64,000 bases of DNA, from NCBI GenBank assembly GCA_949358305.1, contig OX442321.1, forward strand, positions 5,109,605-5,173,604, read 5' to 3'. The notes under the pieces are model-generated. The model did not search any database. It saw only the letters and a list, made by a program, of their open reading frames with translations, and was not told the DNA's origin. The number at the start of each line of letters is the position of its first letter. Position 1 is the first letter of the stretch. Positions 1 to 8,516 of the stretch are shown here, in pieces. The DNA comes from Strigamia acuminata. Its lineage: Eukaryota; Arthropoda; Chilopoda; Geophilomorpha; Linotaeniidae. The position numbers and the translations under genes were made by a program.

Positions 1-35
1 ATCTTTTGGGTAAACCCAAAAGGTGAAAGTCAACG

Positions 36-3000
36 CTATGTCTTGGCTCGCGGAACGCGAGATCTCAAGTTGTACTTTGACTTTCGCGAAGTACAATCCA
101 ACTTGTTTAGATTGTCATCAGCATCGTCTCCAATGTCAGATGAGTTATTTTCTTCATTGTTTGAAATTTTCTCTTTTTCTAAAAACATTTCCTTTTCTAG
201 ATTTTCATCAAGAGAAACATTTTCAAGTCGCTTGTTTATTTCATCGACTTCGTTATTTTTGAGTTTCGATTTTTCACTCGATTCCGTGTTTTCGACAGGA
301 ATTTTGGATAATTCAACATCATCCAAGGTATTAACAATATTTTTTGTTTTTTGACCCACTTCCTCCCCTTCCAGCCAAATTTCTTGGTTGAAAACGGGAA
401 AGTACGGCATTAATTCAGTGCCGTGAACAGCTGGATAAATTTTATTATCACTCAGCCGTCGAAGTTGAAAGGCGCCTCCTTGTAACCTTTTGACAATTAC
501 ATAAGGCCCATTCCTTTTCGGTGAAATGCCTGCTGCTATTCCTTTAGCGGCATTTGAGAGAATATGAGACTCTCGCCAGACTAAATCATTCTGTCTGAAG
601 TTATCGAATTTTTTGTCTGATTTTTCAGCTTCGACACGGCGTCTCAAATCTAAGACGTGAGACATCATATGCTGATACGTCTCTGCAATTATTGCTTCTA
701 ATTTCTGAACATATAAATGCGGATTTTTTGGGTCAATGACTAAAATTCCTTCCGGAATTCTTGGATCCCAAGGAATTCTTAATTCTCGGAAAAAATTTAA
801 GAAAGCAGGAGAATAATCTCTGCCTCTTGTTACAGTTGTTCTCAAACTGAATGCAAATTCGCGTAGATACTCATCCCATTGGTCATGAATATCTAAATAA
901 ATCGAAACTAAATATTTAATATCTCGATTGGTTCTCTCCACAGGATTGCTTTGAGGATGATAAATCGATGTCGGTGTTCGCGACATGTCGAATTTTTTGC
1001 AAAATTCTTTATAGACCTGTGATCGAAATTGTGGTCCATTATCACTTATGATTTGTCTCGGAAATCCGAAAGTTATTGATAAGTGATAAATTGTGTTGGC
1101 AACTTTCATTGCCGTTGGATTACACATTGGGAATAATTCTGGCCAATGCGTAGCGACATCTACGATGACGCAAATGTGGGTATTGTTTCTTTTGGTTCTT
1201 GGTTTGGGACCAGACAAATCCACACTGAGGCAGTCAAATGGTCCAAATGGTCCAATTTGAGCGCCTTCAATTTCAGTCTTTGATCTCGGCTTGCATGCCT
1301 GACATCCTTGACAATGTTGAATAAAACGTGTAATATCACGTTTCATACCTTTCCAGGTATAAACTCTTCGAGTTCTGTACATTGTCCTCGCAATGCCTGG
1401 GTGGCCGGACAGTGGATGTCCGTGCATCAACCATATGATTTTATAAATCAATTTCTTTGGCACAACAACTTTAAGCGCCCTACCATCCTCTCCTAATTCA
1501 TCGGTAGAGGTAGGATGATAATGGAGTAACATATCTTCTTCAATGAGATAAGTACTCGCGTGTCTTTCAAAATTTCTTCTTTGAAGACGAGTTACTATGT
1601 AACTTGGATATTGCTTGTTTAACAAGTAATTGCGAATATGTTGGCAAAATTTGTCTGCTTTTTGCGCCGCAATAATGTCATCTCTCGTTGGAGGATCACA
1701 TTCTAATTGCTTCGCAATTTTAGCCGCAAATGCTTTTATTAAAACATTTGTTGTTGGCAGCTCGAATTTTTTAGCCATCATGGCTCTTAATTCGACGTCA
1801 GGGGTTCCTGACGGATCATGCATTTTAATACAAAAATTAATTAATGCTTGATCGTCTTCATTAACTATTATTGACTTGGGTAATTCGTTCAATTTTCCCA
1901 TTTGCCAACTTCGGCAAGGAGATGGACAATATGATAATAAATCATCATTATCGCCATCGTCTTCTGGTTCGTCAGGTGCGCTAACAGGTGCACGTGACAA
2001 TGCGTCTGCTATTACATTCAGCGGACCTTTGACGTATTGTATTTCGAACGAATACGCCATCAGCTCCATTTGCCAACGAGCTAATCTGCCCGACGGGTCA
2101 GATAACGACATCAACCATTTAAGTGCTTGGTGATCCGTTTGTACAGTGAATGTAGTGTACTCTAAGTATGGGCGAAATTTGCGCAAACCCCATACTACTG
2201 CGAGACATTCCAATTCTGTCACAGTATAATTTTTCTCTGCGGGCTGCAAGCTTCTGCTTGCATACACGCATGGCATTTCGACTTCTTGGCCATCCACATT
2301 TTTCTTTTGTGTAAGGGCTGCACCCAACCCTTGTTTACTGGCGTCAGTATGAACAATAAATGGCATGTACAAGTCAGGCATCTTCATTGTTTCAGCATTC
2401 GTAAGCAAGTCTTTTATTGCGTCGAATGCTGCCTGATGATGCAGTTCCCAATCGAACTCCGCATCTTTTTTCAAGAGAGGCCTTAGTGGTTCTGCCACTG
2501 TGGCCAAATTCTTGATTAGGCGGTGAAAGAAATTCACCATGCCTAGAAATCTTTGTAATTCCTTAAGATTGGTAGGAGCCGGAAATTGCGTAATTGCAGC
2601 GACTTTTTTAGGGTCTACTGCAAGTCCTTCTACTCCTACTTTGTAGCCTAGAAAAATTAATTCCTTTCTACAGAGATGCGTCTTGCCAGGGTGCGCCTGT
2701 AAATTAGCTTCTGCCAATTTTTTAAACACTATATCTAAATGTTTAATGTGTTCTTCGAACGATTTGGATACAACAATTATGTCATCCAAATATGCCCATG
2801 CAAATTTTCTGTAAACGTCACCCAAAACCTTTTCCATCAATTCTTGGAAAGTAGTTGGTGCGTTTACTAATCCGAAAGGCATGACTAAAAACATTAGTCT
2901 TCCCATTGGGCTCCAGAAGGCAGTCTTTTCTCTGTCTTCAGGTCGCAATTCTATCTGCCAATATCCCTTGGTCAGATCTATAGTACTGACCCATTCGAAT

Positions 3001-4262
3001 TCTCCGATTTCTCGCAGAATTTCCTCAATTGTTGGCATTTGAGGTGGGTTGTACTTAGTATGTGTATTGATGGGGCGAAAATCAATGCACAAGCGTGGGT
3101 CGTTTCCTGGTCGCATGACTAGGACTGGCCGCATTCCGTAATCGCCTTCAGCTTTGACGACTACGCCTTTGTCAATCATGTCTTGACAAAGTTGTCTGAT
3201 TATTTCCCTTTTTTGAGGGTTTATGCTCTTAAAGGGGACACGGATGGGTTTCTCCGTGTCAAGCTCAATTTTGTGCTTAACCAGGTGTGTTTTACCTGGA
3301 TCTTTAGAAATAATCCTTTTATGTTTGGATAACATCTTTTCTAATAATTTGGATTGCTCCAAATTTAAGTTAGCTTCTTCGACTAACTTTTGGATGAAAT
3401 TCTCTTCATCAATTTTGCCTTGAGTTACACTTGCAGCGTAAGCTTTTGCAAAGGTCACAAATGAGGAATCGGGTTCCTCCACTTTCTCCAAATAACGTTC
3501 CAGCAACGCTTGTGGAATGTAGGGTAAATCTGCATCCACAGGTTGCGTGAAATTCCAAGACATCGTCTGTGGATTAGGTTGGATTTTTAATTTATTCATA
3601 AAATCGCAACCCAATAGTACCATTGGATACTTATTTGGTATTACGATGAACGGATGACGTAACGTGCCATGTGTCCATCGAAATGAAAGATGGATTGTTC
3701 CATCTGGAGTGACTTCTTCACTAGCCGTCGTAACTCTGACACCAGGTCCGATAGGTCGTAGATATTTTTCTAGACCTAATTGATTAATAACTGAAGTGGC
3801 TAGGAAGCTCTTATTTGCTCCTGAGTCCAACATACCAGTTATTACACCTTTTAACGTTTCTAACTTTAACGTTGGAAGGTCATGGCTGTTTGGTATTCCA
3901 GCCACTTTGCACTCAAACTTGCGCAATTTATGATGAACTGTAATTGGAAGCTCCAAAGGCAGTTCGTCTAATAACTCATTGGTATCAAGAGTTGTAGCTG
4001 CAAATAACTTAATGCACTCCTCAATTCCAGGTGTCTCTGGAACTGAGCTTGGTCTATCATCTTTAATTTCGACTTTATCTTGAATATTGGAAGTGTCTTC
4101 TTCAGTCGGAGTTTCGCCGACAATCTCCTTTTTTAACTCAAGAGATTCTTTTTCTTTTAGTTCTGTTTGACGAATTAATTCATCAATAACTCCTCCAACA
4201 TCTTCCATTATCTTCAGATTTTCATTCTCTGATTCCGATTTCGGAGGTGACGCAGCGTCCAC
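36..4262 (-). CDS. pol: Pol polyprotein of Ty3/gypsy element A
   Basis: About 1400 residues with no internal stop. In order: an acidic N-terminal region; a retroviral-type aspartic protease with LDSGAN at about 145-150; reverse transcriptase with MPFGLVNAPTTF near 461-472 and the catalytic YLDDIIV at about 491-497; RNase H starting at HTDAS near 638; an integrase zinc finger (HGHPLSGHPG followed by CQGCQAC); and an integrase core with a D near VDLSGP, ISDNGPQF and an NPVERTNRD glutamate region. The C-terminal tail is acidic and lysine-rich, with no clear chromodomain. No ATG sits at the start: the frame is entered at a GTG at 4262 but is open further upstream and overlaps the end of gag in the -1 frame. 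It is therefore probably made as a Gag-Pol fusion by frameshifting at 4289-4295, not as a separate protein. Confidence 0.93.
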   Translation of the reverse strand: MDAASPPKSESENENLKIMEDVGGVIDELIRQTELKEKESLELKKEIVGETPTEEDTSNIQDKVEIKDDRPSSVPETPGIEECIKLFAATTLDTNELLDELPLELPITVHHKLRKFECKVAGIPNSHDLPTLKLETLKGVITGMLDSGANKSFLATSVINQLGLEKYLRPIGPGVRVTTASEEVTPDGTIHLSFRWTHGTLRHPFIVIPNKYPMVLLGCDFMNKLKIQPNPQTMSWNFTQPVDADLPYIPQALLERYLEKVEEPDSSFVTFAKAYAASVTQGKIDEENFIQKLVEEANLNLEQSKLLEKMLSKHKRIISKDPGKTHLVKHKIELDTEKPIRVPFKSINPQKREIIRQLCQDMIDKGVVVKAEGDYGMRPVLVMRPGNDPRLCIDFRPINTHTKYNPPQMPTIEEILREIGEFEWVSTIDLTKGYWQIELRPEDREKTAFWSPMGRLMFLVMPFGLVNAPTTFQELMEKVLGDVYRKFAWAYLDDIIVVSKSFEEHIKHLDIVFKKLAEANLQAHPGKTHLCRKELIFLGYKVGVEGLAVDPKKVAAITQFPAPTNLKELQRFLGMVNFFHRLIKNLATVAEPLRPLLKKDAEFDWELHHQAAFDAIKDLLTNAETMKMPDLYMPFIVHTDASKQGLGAALTQKKNVDGQEVEMPCVYASRSLQPAEKNYTVTELECLAVVWGLRKFRPYLEYTTFTVQTDHQALKWLMSLSDPSGRLARWQMELMAYSFEIQYVKGPLNVIADALSRAPVSAPDEPEDDGDNDDLLSYCPSPCRSWQMGKLNELPKSIIVNEDDQALINFCIKMHDPSGTPDVELRAMMAKKFELPTTNVLIKAFAAKIAKQLECDPPTRDDIIAAQKADKFCQHIRNYLLNKQYPSYIVTRLQRRNFERHASTYLIEEDMLLHYHPTSTDELGEDGRALKVVVPKKLIYKIIWLMHGHPLSGHPGIARTMYRTRRVYTWKGMKRDITRFIQHCQGCQACKPRSKTEIEGAQIGPFGPFDCLSVDLSGPKPRTKRNNTHICVIVDVATHWPELFPMCNPTAMKVANTIYHLSITFGFPRQIISDNGPQFRSQVYKEFCKKFDMSRTPTSIYHPQSNPVERTNRDIKYLVSIYLDIHDQWDEYLREFAFSLRTTVTRGRDYSPAFLNFFRELRIPWDPRIPEGILVIDPKNPHLYVQKLEAIIAETYQHMMSHVLDLRRRVEAEKSDKKFDNFRQNDLVWRESHILSNAAKGIAAGISPKRNGPYVIVKRLQGGAFQLRRLSDNKIYPAVHGTELMPYFPVFNQEIWLEGEEVGQKTKNIVNTLDDVELSKIPVENTESSEKSKLKNNEVDEINKRLENVSLDENLEKEMFLEKEKISNNEENNSSDIGDDADDNLNKLDCTSRKSKYNLRSRVPRAKT

Positions 4263-4282
4263 TAGACCTGATGGATCTGCGT

Positions 4283-7200
4283 CTACAAGTTTTTTCGAAA
4301 CATGTCAGTTATGATCTTGACTGCTTTTTCAAACTCAGCTGTTGACACTGGTTTGTCCTTTTTAGAGGATGGGCAGTCTTTTTGCCAATGCCCTAATTTT
4401 TTGCATAAATTGCATGGATCAGTGGCAGGCGATTTCTTTTTAGTTGCTGCTGGCGAGGCAGAACGAGAACGAGCGTCAGACCGGCGCTCTGGCGACACCG
4501 CGGGTGATTTTGAATTCCTTTCGGTATTCACCTTTGATGCGTCAAATGAAACATTTTTTGATTTCATTTTTGGCTTCCATTTGCCTGCAACGGGGTTATT
4601 TTTTGCTAACAACGCCGCTGCTTTGGCCAATAAAGCCAACGTCTCATCTCCTGCTTCCTCCTCCTCTTCAGCTTCTTCAGCTTCAGACGACGGAGTTTCA
4701 GCTCCAGTTATATTTGCATGTAACTTAGGGACTGAATGAGGATTTTTGACGTCCTTTTTGGAAGATTCTTTTTTCGAACTCTTCCCTTCCACCTCGTCTA
4801 GAAAGTCTTCGTAACTAGGTGGCTGCAACAATTTCAAACCATTAAAGGTTTCATTGTTTTGCTCAGCGAGTCTTTTCTCTCGCTTTAAGTACGCTGACCT
4901 TTCGGCCTCTGTAAGGTAGGCTTTGTACTTTTCGTCAATGCGCAATTGATTGACCTCCATGAACTCATTTAACTCGGAGAATTTCCCCGGGTCGGGAGCG
5001 TCCGACATCATCAGAATATTTTTACTATATTCTGTGAGACCAGCTCTGAACTGATCATCTGCTGTTGCATCAGTAACAGCATGTGGCATTCTGCCAAGCA
5101 GATTCTCTGCTCTTAGCATGTACGAATGTAAGCTTTCGCCTTTTCGTTGCTTAAGACATCGCCAGAGCGTCTTGATGTCTTCGCTCGATTCACCAAATTT
5201 AAACATAAATTGTTTAACGAAGTCATCCCACTTCGTGAAGTCTTTCCTGCGAAACCACTCCTTGACACCGCCAACTAGTATTCTTGGTACTAGATGGGCC
5301 AATGCACCTTCACAGCTAAAACTGTGAACCTTGCCTAGTTCGAATATTTCCAGCAAGAGGTTTGACCCTGCTTGCCAACTTCCATTATAGGCATGTGGGA
5401 TAACTCGATCCCATCTAATGAACTTTTCATCTGTTGTTTGATGAGTCCATTTATCAGAAGTAAATTCACTTATTTTTTGCAAAATAATTTTATCCCTTCT
5501 GCTTTTTCGCTGTTGTTGAGCATTTTGCCTCAACAACTGGTCAATCTCATCTTTCGTGTAGAAATCGGGTCTTTGAGTTCTACTACGTGTTCTGTGACGA
5601 GATCGCCCTCTCACACTGGGACGTGAGGAATCTGTATCTGACGCAGATTCATGATTCGGATTTGGCGGCGGATCAGGGTCCGGAGGATCGTCGCCATCTG
5701 GCGGACGACGGTCTCCATTTGGTGGTCCCCTTCCATTTCGATTGCCATTCGAATTGTGGTCACGTGAGTGGCCACCTCCATGTCCATCTGAACTGTCTCC
5801 ACCTGGTGGGTCACCACCTGGTGGATTTCCACGGTATCTCGGTCCATCACGGATGTCGTTATGACAATCTCGTTTTGGTGAACCTTCTCGCGGATTATCG
5901 TGTGACCGTCCACGATCGTGTGGTTTCTCACGTTCTTTATTCTTTCTCTCTAGCAATCCGATTAATCGGTCACTATTGCTAAAGAATCGATCCGAATCTT
6001 GTGGAACTTTTGGGGAATGATATTCGGTCGGGTCTGGTTGTCGCTTTCGCTTTTTGCGACTGTGATGACTATTACGGCTTCCACGACTACTGCGTGAGTC
6101 ATCACTGTCAGTCCAGCTTGATTGTCGACTGACTTTTGGTTTAGCTGATGTTAAATCAATCAACTCAGGTGATTTGGAAGCACCTTTTTGCAAAACTGGG
6201 GCTGGTTTTGCAAAATTATCTTCGCCGCAAACGTCTTGCACTTTTTGCACGACTACTGCAAAGTTTTCTTGTACCGTCAATAGATCTGCGCGAAGAATTT
6301 CGTTTTCACGAGCTTGCGCAGCTAAGTCGGCACGTAATAACTGCTCTGCAGTACTTTGACTTTTGGCGGCTTGACCAGCATCAATTACGGACTGCTGTCG
6401 AGCGAGAAATACTTCATTTTCTCGTTGCGCTAATCTCTTAGCTCTTGCTGCTTGTTCTGCAGCATAATTCTCGTAATTTCGAGAAGTGGAGGAAATTACT
6501 TCCCTCGCTCGAACTGGGGCGGTTAGTTCGGCTGTCATTAAATTTGTGTTGGCTTCTCGCAAATTTGCGTTGGCCAATCTCAAATTTTCATTAGCAATTT
6601 CTAAATCTTTTTGTGCTTGATTTAATTGCTCGAGCCTTTGTTGTTGCTCTTCGTCAGTAATTAGCCAGGAAGCTTTTTCCTGCTCTAACTGTAACAACTT
6701 AACATGGTCATTTGCACGTTGTTGTTTTAGTTCGGCATTTTGCTGCTGCATTTCTGCATGCATTCGCTCGAACTCTGCTTGCAAGCTTGTTCTGACGATT
6801 TCAACGTCTTTTTGGCTTTGTTTGCGAACCATAGCTTTGTGGATTTGTTCCACAGTCATTTCGCTAGTGACTTTTACTCCCTCGAGCCTAGCTTGCTCAC
6901 GGAGTGCGTCCATCATGGTTACACGCACGGGAGAATGAGAAACTTCCATATTGGAGTTCTCAGAATCTTGATGTGCTGCACCTTGAACTGGTGATGAATT
7001 CAGCGAGTGCTCCGCACTTGATGATTGAATTCGTAAATTCAAATTATCGTTTTGCGACTTGGAACGGCCACTTCCAGTTGGATTATTTAAGTCCAACTGG
7101 CCGCTGGGCGGGGATGGCTGTTGTCGCTCCAACGCTTGCGTGAATTCATTCACGATTAACTGTGCCGAGTTACAGTTAGCTGTTTGATCCATGGCTTCAA

Positions 7201-7306
7201 ACAGTTCTTGTGACTCAGTCACTTCTTGATCCACGACTGGTAGATCGATCGCCACTCGTCTCTTCGCCGGCCTTCCTCTCGGTCTCTTCTCTGAAGGAGT
7301 CGCCAT
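4283..7306 (-). CDS. gag: Gag protein of Ty3/gypsy element A
   Basis: A 1007-residue frame starting at an ATG 92 nt downstream of the primer binding site. The first third is Q/E-rich with strong coiled-coil character (about 150-345). A basic, low-complexity R/S/G/P-rich segment follows (about 400-590). A retrotransposon capsid-like domain (about 600-780) contains WFRRKDFTKWDDF and LKQRKGESLHSY, typical of Ty3 Gag. The C-terminal part carries a CX2CX4HX4C zinc knuckle (CNLCKKLGHWQKDC), expected to bind RNA. At 1007 residues it is long for the family; the extra length lies in the coiled coil and basic region. The stop at 4283-4285 lies two codons after a slippery heptamer that leads into pol. 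Confidence 0.9.
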   Translation of the reverse strand: MATPSEKRPRGRPAKRRVAIDLPVVDQEVTESQELFEAMDQTANCNSAQLIVNEFTQALERQQPSPPSGQLDLNNPTGSGRSKSQNDNLNLRIQSSSAEHSLNSSPVQGAAHQDSENSNMEVSHSPVRVTMMDALREQARLEGVKVTSEMTVEQIHKAMVRKQSQKDVEIVRTSLQAEFERMHAEMQQQNAELKQQRANDHVKLLQLEQEKASWLITDEEQQQRLEQLNQAQKDLEIANENLRLANANLREANTNLMTAELTAPVRAREVISSTSRNYENYAAEQAARAKRLAQRENEVFLARQQSVIDAGQAAKSQSTAEQLLRADLAAQARENEILRADLLTVQENFAVVVQKVQDVCGEDNFAKPAPVLQKGASKSPELIDLTSAKPKVSRQSSWTDSDDSRSSRGSRNSHHSRKKRKRQPDPTEYHSPKVPQDSDRFFSNSDRLIGLLERKNKEREKPHDRGRSHDNPREGSPKRDCHNDIRDGPRYRGNPPGGDPPGGDSSDGHGGGHSRDHNSNGNRNGRGPPNGDRRPPDGDDPPDPDPPPNPNHESASDTDSSRPSVRGRSRHRTRSRTQRPDFYTKDEIDQLLRQNAQQQRKSRRDKIILQKISEFTSDKWTHQTTDEKFIRWDRVIPHAYNGSWQAGSNLLLEIFELGKVHSFSCEGALAHLVPRILVGGVKEWFRRKDFTKWDDFVKQFMFKFGESSEDIKTLWRCLKQRKGESLHSYMLRAENLLGRMPHAVTDATADDQFRAGLTEYSKNILMMSDAPDPGKFSELNEFMEVNQLRIDEKYKAYLTEAERSAYLKREKRLAEQNNETFNGLKLLQPPSYEDFLDEVEGKSSKKESSKKDVKNPHSVPKLHANITGAETPSSEAEEAEEEEEAGDETLALLAKAAALLAKNNPVAGKWKPKMKSKNVSFDASKVNTERNSKSPAVSPERRSDARSRSASPAATKKKSPATDPCNLCKKLGHWQKDCPSSKKDKPVSTAEFEKAVKIITDMFRKNL
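4289..4295 (-). promoter_or_regulatory. -1 ribosomal frameshift site (A AAA AAC) between gag and pol
   Basis: On the minus strand the gag frame reads CGA AAA AAC TTG TAG. The heptamer A AAA AAC fits the X XXY YYZ rule and is in the correct phase. A -1 slip enters the pol frame, which stays open through the GTG at 4262 and into the protease. No stimulatory pseudoknot was worked out by hand. Confidence 0.75.
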
Positions 7307-7397
7307 TTTTCAATGAGGATTTAGAAAGGATAGAGAAGAAAGATAAGCAAGATAAAAATGGCGGGTAAATTTTAACTAACAAAGTTATACAATGACT

Positions 7398-7415
7398 ATC
7401 CCGGACGGGCCCCCA
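7398..7415 (-). other. Primer binding site, tRNA-Pro type
   Basis: The minus strand reads TGGGGGCCCGTCCGGGAT two bases after the LTR end (...GCAGCA, then CG). It differs by one base from the tRNA-Pro primer site known from murine leukaemia virus. The match over all 18 nt, and its position between LTR and gag, make the call firm. Confidence 0.85.
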
Positions 7416-7417
7416 CG

Positions 7418-8226
7418 TGCTGCGATCCGGGTTTTTATCTACTTAATTTCTAATAAATTAAGCAGAAACCGCAGGTGAATGCTTAACAAGACTTATATCG
7501 CGGCCGAAACTTGTCTAGGGTTAAGTTTATGGAAATAAAGGCACAATTTAATATGGTAATAAAAATCACACAAATATTTATTCTTTAAATTACAATATAT
7601 ATTAAAAATGATTATGAATATCACAGAATGCGACAAGTCGCAAGAATAAATGAGCGGGAACAATGGAAGGGCTTGCAACGACTGTTGCAAGCTACAAAGC
7701 GCTAAAATGGCGCTTAAACAACACACAGTTGTTAGGCGAAGGCGAATTGTCTTCGTTCTCTGAACTCACGAACGATGGTCGAAGACGATGGTTCTCGTGG
7801 GCTCCTTCTACGGCTCGTGCGACGGCTCGGCGGCGGTGGTTGACGGCTGTAGGCGTCTGGTCCAGGTACGATGGCGATGGTTGCCGTTCGCGCGGCAACG
7901 ATGGCGATGGTTCACTTGGATCAGGAAACTTCTACTTCTCGATAGCTGGAATTAGCGACGGCTAATTCAAGCTGAATTGCTGGCTTTGTGCGTTTGATAC
8001 ACAAAGATAGCAGGCGAAACTGAGTTACAACGGTCCTCTATCAATACGTATTGTCGGAGCAAATATCGCAGTGATGTTGAGGTTGTTGTTGTATTTTTCA
8101 GAGTCTCGATTTGAGCCAAGACGCGAGCCCAGCACGCTTCAATATTGCGCAGAAAACCTGCGCACTTAGCTCAAATGGGTGCAACTAGTGGTTATTACAC
8201 CATATTGCACCATAACGGCTAATAAC
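7418..8226 (-). repeat. 5' LTR of element A (partial, upper edge uncertain)
   Basis: Begins, on the minus strand, upstream of the primer site and ends ...CGGATCGCAGCA at 7418. It contains no credible coding frame. It is interrupted or bordered at 8226 by element B. The terminal string CCGGATCGCAGCA recurs in both arms of the inverted duplication near 56090 and 58925, which indicates a related LTR family there. Confidence 0.6.
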
Positions 8227-8350
8227 TGTAAGTTGTTGTGACTAGCTGAAGTCGCTCAATGATAACCGCGTGGCTTCAGCCATGTTGGATAACATCACAC
8301 GTGATTTATTGAGCACCGTCCCATGGCGCCCTCTATAGGCACAACTCACA
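8227..8350 (-). repeat. 3' LTR of element B
   Basis: 124 bp, TGTAAGTTGTTG... to ...CACAACTCACA on the plus strand. It matches 12575-12698 at every position compared. It is very short for a Ty3/gypsy LTR. Confidence 0.95.
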
Positions 8351-8363
8351 TCTCCCCTTTTTT
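8351..8363 (-). other. Polypurine tract of element B
   Basis: The minus strand reads AAAAAAGGGGAGA directly before the 3' LTR, the normal place for plus-strand DNA priming during reverse transcription. Confidence 0.8.
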
Positions 8364-8516
8364 ACAAGACAAGATATGAATTACAATTTTAAAGCACAGG
8401 TTACACTTGAACTGAATAAACAAACTGGTTATATAAAAAATGCAAAAATGAGTATTACAAATAGAATTATACTGAGTATTATACTGATTAAACGACACAC
8501 AGAAATATTATAAAGT
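8364..8516. other. 3' untranslated stretch of element B
   Basis: AT-rich sequence between the gag-pol stop and the polypurine tract; no coding frame or structure seen. Confidence 0.6.

Larger units (their letters stand above)
1..8226 (-). mobile_element. Ty3/gypsy LTR retrotransposon A (3' end outside window)
   Basis: Minus-strand element read from high to low coordinates: 5' LTR, primer binding site, gag, pol. The pol order protease, reverse transcriptase, RNase H, integrase is the Ty3/gypsy order. The 3' LTR and polypurine tract must lie before base 1, so LTR length, identity and target duplication cannot be judged. The 5' LTR starts at 7418 and runs upward; its far edge is unclear because element B has inserted at 8226/12699. 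The same LTR may continue to about 12791, where the minus strand reads TGTGGCACAC, but this is only a guess. Both large frames are open, so the copy is not obviously dead. Confidence 0.9.
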
